A stretch of DNA of 16,914 bases from Bdellovibrio sp. ZAP7. Its GTDB lineage: Bacteria; Bacteroidota; Bacteroidia; Flavobacteriales; Flavobacteriaceae. Shown piece after piece: positions 14,481 to 16,914 of the stretch. A program made the position numbers and the translations under genes. The first letter of the stretch is position 1. Each line of letters begins with the position of its first letter. The notes under the pieces are model-generated. The model was not told where the DNA came from and searched no databases. It saw nothing but the letters and a program-made list of their open reading frames with translations. The stretch spans positions 1-16,914 of the forward strand of contig CALPKO020000003.1 of the NCBI GenBank assembly GCA_943324165.2, given 5' to 3'.

Positions 14481-14504
14481 ATACAATTCACAATTCAAAA
14501 AAAA

Positions 14505-15452
14505 ATGAAACATTGGATTCAAGCTGCAAGATTAAGAACTTTACCGCTTTCGGTTTCGGGAATTATTGTAGGAAGTGTTTATGCACTCGCCCATTCCACC
14601 GACAAAGTGCTGACACCAACAGAAGTTTTTAATTGGCGTATTTTTGGTTTTGCAATGCTAACCACACTTGGATTGCAAATACTTTCCAATTTCGCAAACG
14701 ATTATGGCGACGGAATTAAAGGAACAGACAATGAAGACCGAATCGGTCCGAAAAGAGCCATTCAAAGTGGAAGTATTTCACCAAAAGCAATGAAAAATGC
14801 GTTAGTTGTAACTTCTATTTTAACTTTGATTGTTGCTATTTTATTGATTTATTTCGCTTTTGGAGTGAGCAATTTTGGTTATTCAATCTTTTTTCTAATC
14901 CTCGGAATTTTAGCCATTGCATCGGCAATTCGCTACACGGTTGGTAAAAGTGCTTATGGCTACAATGGATTTGGCGATATTTTTGTTTTTATTTTTTTCG
15001 GATTAGTGAGCACGCTTGGTGTCAATTTTTTATATTCAAAACAATTGGATTTGGATTTGTTTCTTCCAGCTATTGCCATTGGATTTTTGAGCGTTGGTGT
15101 ATTGAATTTAAACAATATGCGGGATGAAGCATCCGACAAAAAAGCAAATAAGAACACCATTGTCGTGAAAATTGGTGGCGAAAATGCCAAGAAATACCAC
15201 TATTTTTTAATCATTTGTGCTATGGTTTTGGTGGTGGTTTTTGCGATTATAAACAATTTTCATTTTGATCAATATTTGTTTTTATTGGCTTATATTCCAT
15301 TAACGAAGCATCTTATTAAGGTATACAAAAACAAAGTTCCAAGAGATTTAGATCCAGAATTAAAGAAATTGGCATTAAGCACTTTCGCCCTTTCTATCCT
15401 TTTGGCGATGAGTATGATTTATTTACTTTCTGATATTTTAGTCGGACTCTAA
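14505..15452 (+). CDS. menA: 1,4-Dihydroxy-2-naphthoate polyprenyltransferase
   Basis: MenA attaches a polyprenyl chain to 1,4-dihydroxy-2-naphthoate in the inner membrane, giving demethylmenaquinone. The product is 315 residues of the UbiA superfamily. WIQAARLRTLPLSVSG (4-19) is the MenA N-terminus. NFANDYGDGIKG (62-73) is the first aspartate-rich motif and NLNNMRDEASDKKANKNT (201-218) the second; both bind magnesium and the prenyl diphosphate. RIGPKRAIQSGSISP (79-93) between helices is also typical. About eight or nine hydrophobic helices can be traced (for example 48-60, 99-119, 126-143, 156-173, 186-200, 233-250, 255-271, 291-309). The gene begins 24 nt after the heptad array. The downstream TPR gene follows after 23 nt and menC after that, indicating a menA-TPR-menC operon. 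Confidence 0.96.
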   Translation: MKHWIQAARLRTLPLSVSGIIVGSVYALAHSTDKVLTPTEVFNWRIFGFAMLTTLGLQILSNFANDYGDGIKGTDNEDRIGPKRAIQSGSISPKAMKNALVVTSILTLIVAILLIYFAFGVSNFGYSIFFLILGILAIASAIRYTVGKSAYGYNGFGDIFVFIFFGLVSTLGVNFLYSKQLDLDLFLPAIAIGFLSVGVLNLNNMRDEASDKKANKNTIVVKIGGENAKKYHYFLIICAMVLVVVFAIINNFHFDQYLFLLAYIPLTKHLIKVYKNKVPRDLDPELKKLALSTFALSILLAMSMIYLLSDILVGL

Positions 15453-15475
15453 TTGTTTTAAAATAGAATTTTAGC

Positions 15476-16675
15476 ATGAATAATAGATTATTGCTCCTTT
15501 TGATTTTTTTAAGTTTAAAAGCTTTCTCACAAACTGACGGTTTTTGGGACAAAGAAAGAGCAACTTATAAAGAAATAAAAGTTTCAGCTGGACAACGAAT
15601 CGTGATCAAAACCGAAGATTTACCCATCGGAACCACAGAAATAGTTTATCGCATCACCCTTTTAGACGAAAACCAACAATTGGCCAATAGTTTAGCTTCC
15701 GTTTTAAAAGCCATTCCAGATCCGACCGGAATTAGTCAAGGTTCTGCAGGTGCTGTTTTTATTTTATCGAAAGTATCAGGCGATGACAAATGCACTTACG
15801 CGATGTTTGCCAATAACGAATCAGCGCAAAACTATAAAGAAACTGGAAAAACAGAAAAAGCTTGTTTGACCCAAAATGAAGCGGTGAGCAAAGATGCTAA
15901 AAGAATTTCTGTCGAAAAATCAACTTGTTTCAATTCAGATTCCAACGCAATTTGGTTTGGCTTTGAAAGCAAAAATTGGATTTTGAAACAAAAAATTATT
16001 TTAGAAGTGGTCCCGTGGATAGATTATAAACTTAATCGAGGTTGGAATATCGAAAACAGAAAGTCGATATTGGCTTTGGCCAAAACTTCAGATTTAGCAA
16101 AAAAGATGATTAACTCGGATGATTTTTGTCTTTGCATTTTAGAAAAAATGCAGAAACAATTTAGATTCCAAGAATACCAAAAATTACTTGCCATCGAAAA
16201 AACCAAAGCTTTTAGGGATTTTGGAAATACCTGCTTAACGGAAAAACCAGCTAACAAATCCATTTTAGAGGGAATTAGATCAGATGCTAACCAATATTTT
16301 AAGAAGAAAAAATACAAAGAAGCCATCGATTTACTACTTAATGCAATAGTTGATAACGGAAACGGAAACCATTTGGATTATAATGCTTTAGGAACTTACT
16401 ATTTATATTCCAATCAATATCAAAAAGCCATTCAAAGTTTACAAGCAGCCGAAAAATTAGACAATGCTGAATTGCTGATAAAACTAAATTTGGCTCATGC
16501 GTATTTGTTGAATGGCGATTTTCACGAAGCCAAAATGTTACATAAAAAATTCAAATCGCAAAATGTAACGGCAAATCAAAATTGGAATACTAAAACAAAA
16601 TTTGATTTTGAAGATTTCAAAAAAAACGGTATTCAAAGTGAAGATTTTGAAAAAATACTAAAATTAATTGACTAA
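15476..16675 (+). CDS. Secreted TPR-repeat protein of unknown function, between menA and menC
   Basis: This 399-residue protein has a signal peptide (residues 1-18, MNNRLLLLLIFLSLKAFS, with cleavage before QT). An N-terminal domain of about 160-180 residues follows (VSAGQRIVIKTEDLPIGTTEIVYRITLLD at 36-64, then SQGSAGAVFILSKVSGDDKCTYAMF) that I do not recognise. It contains C106, C130 and C151, and a second group C218, C220 and C253 lies in the linker. The C-terminal third consists of tetratricopeptide repeats: about 270-297 (SDANQYFKKKKYKEAIDLLLNAI), 300-331 (YNALGTYYLYSNQYQKAIQSLQAAEKL) and 334-362. TPRs bind protein partners, and the signal peptide puts the protein in the periplasm or outer envelope. 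The gene lies 23 nt after menA and 12 nt before menC, so it is co-transcribed with them. No function can be assigned. Confidence 0.8.
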   Translation: MNNRLLLLLIFLSLKAFSQTDGFWDKERATYKEIKVSAGQRIVIKTEDLPIGTTEIVYRITLLDENQQLANSLASVLKAIPDPTGISQGSAGAVFILSKVSGDDKCTYAMFANNESAQNYKETGKTEKACLTQNEAVSKDAKRISVEKSTCFNSDSNAIWFGFESKNWILKQKIILEVVPWIDYKLNRGWNIENRKSILALAKTSDLAKKMINSDDFCLCILEKMQKQFRFQEYQKLLAIEKTKAFRDFGNTCLTEKPANKSILEGIRSDANQYFKKKKYKEAIDLLLNAIVDNGNGNHLDYNALGTYYLYSNQYQKAIQSLQAAEKLDNAELLIKLNLAHAYLLNGDFHEAKMLHKKFKSQNVTANQNWNTKTKFDFEDFKKNGIQSEDFEKILKLID

Positions 16676-16687
16676 TCCATTTTTAAA

Positions 16688-16914
16688 ATGAAAGCAAGCT
16701 ATCACCAATACATGCTTGATTTTAAAAGACCTTCTGGCACTTCAAGAGGGATTTTAACCCAAAAAGAAACTTGGTTTTTAATCTTAGAACATCAAGGGAA
16801 AATGGGTGTTGGAGAATGTGGGCTGTTGCGAGGATTAAGCATCGATGATAGGCCGGATTATGAAGAAAAACTGAAATGGGTTTGTCAGCATATTCATTTG
16901 GGAGAAGAGCAACT
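16688..16914 (+). CDS. menC: o-Succinylbenzoate synthase, N-terminal part (3' end outside window)
   Basis: The first 75 residues of an enolase-superfamily enzyme are visible; the reading frame runs off the end of the window. MenC dehydrates SHCHC to o-succinylbenzoate in menaquinone synthesis. The opening MKASYHQYMLDFKRPSGTSRG with ETWFLILEHQGKMGVGECGLLRGLSIDD (27-54) is the N-terminal capping domain of MenC, with the conserved GxGE-x-GLL pattern of the muconate-lactonizing subgroup. The catalytic lysines and metal-binding aspartate/glutamate residues lie in the barrel outside the window and cannot be checked. It starts 12 nt after the TPR gene and belongs to the menA-TPR-menC unit. The N-terminal match and location with menB and menA make the assignment likely. 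Confidence 0.85.
   Translation, partial: MKASYHQYMLDFKRPSGTSRGILTQKETWFLILEHQGKMGVGECGLLRGLSIDDRPDYEEKLKWVCQHIHLGEEQ

Noticed and set aside
1..16914. Defence island, prophage, insertion sequence, secondary-metabolite cluster, tRNA or rRNA gene
   Set aside because: No transposase, integrase, nuclease or synthase genes are visible and almost all bases are accounted for by household genes; I recognised no tRNA-like cloverleaf by eye.

Overview
The window looks like an ordinary piece of chromosome from a member of the Bacteroidota, most likely the Flavobacteriaceae (Flavobacterium or a close relative). The evidence is the low G+C, AT-rich sequence, the lack of Shine-Dalgarno sites, several matches to the Bacteroidetes -7 promoter element TAnnTTTG, and a secreted protein with a type IX secretion (T9SS) type A sorting domain. 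Protein families such as the OmpA lipoprotein with coiled coil and the long SAICAR synthetase fit the same group. All genes read intact. I see no RNA genes, insertion sequences, phage genes or CRISPR.

Left part (1-8272). The end of a UvrD/PcrA helicase is followed by a YciO/Sua5-family gene on the plus strand. A bidirectional terminator separates these from three minus-strand genes: an OmpA lipoprotein, a family 2 glycosyltransferase and a TrmH-type tRNA methyltransferase, the last two with no gap between them. A divergent promoter region at about 3860-3891 leads to a sirtuin (cobB) with no cysteines. A probable operon purB-purC-bestrophin-VOC follows. PurC makes SAICAR and PurB splits it to AICAR, so consecutive purine-pathway enzymes sit side by side.

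Middle (8273-11296). A T9SS-secreted choice-of-anchor L surface protein ends at a very strong 15-bp hairpin terminator. That terminator is shared with a converging minus-strand pair: a small PH-domain membrane protein and a monohaem cytochrome c lipoprotein.

Right part (11297-16914). This is a menaquinone biosynthesis region: menB, then two bacterial PH-domain membrane proteins (YdbS/YdbT type), then menA, a TPR lipid- or envelope-facing secreted protein, and the start of menC. The non-menaquinone genes are interleaved with men genes, and the TPR gene lies tightly between menA and menC. Between the PH pair and menA is a 19-unit, in-register heptanucleotide repeat array, of which 87 nt are pure purine.

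I do not find a convincing undescribed multi-gene system. The items most worth a second look are the heptad repeat array (with a short second heptad run before the YciO-like gene), the cysteine-free sirtuin, the TPR protein locked between menA and menC, and the overlapping divergent promoters before trmH and cobB.
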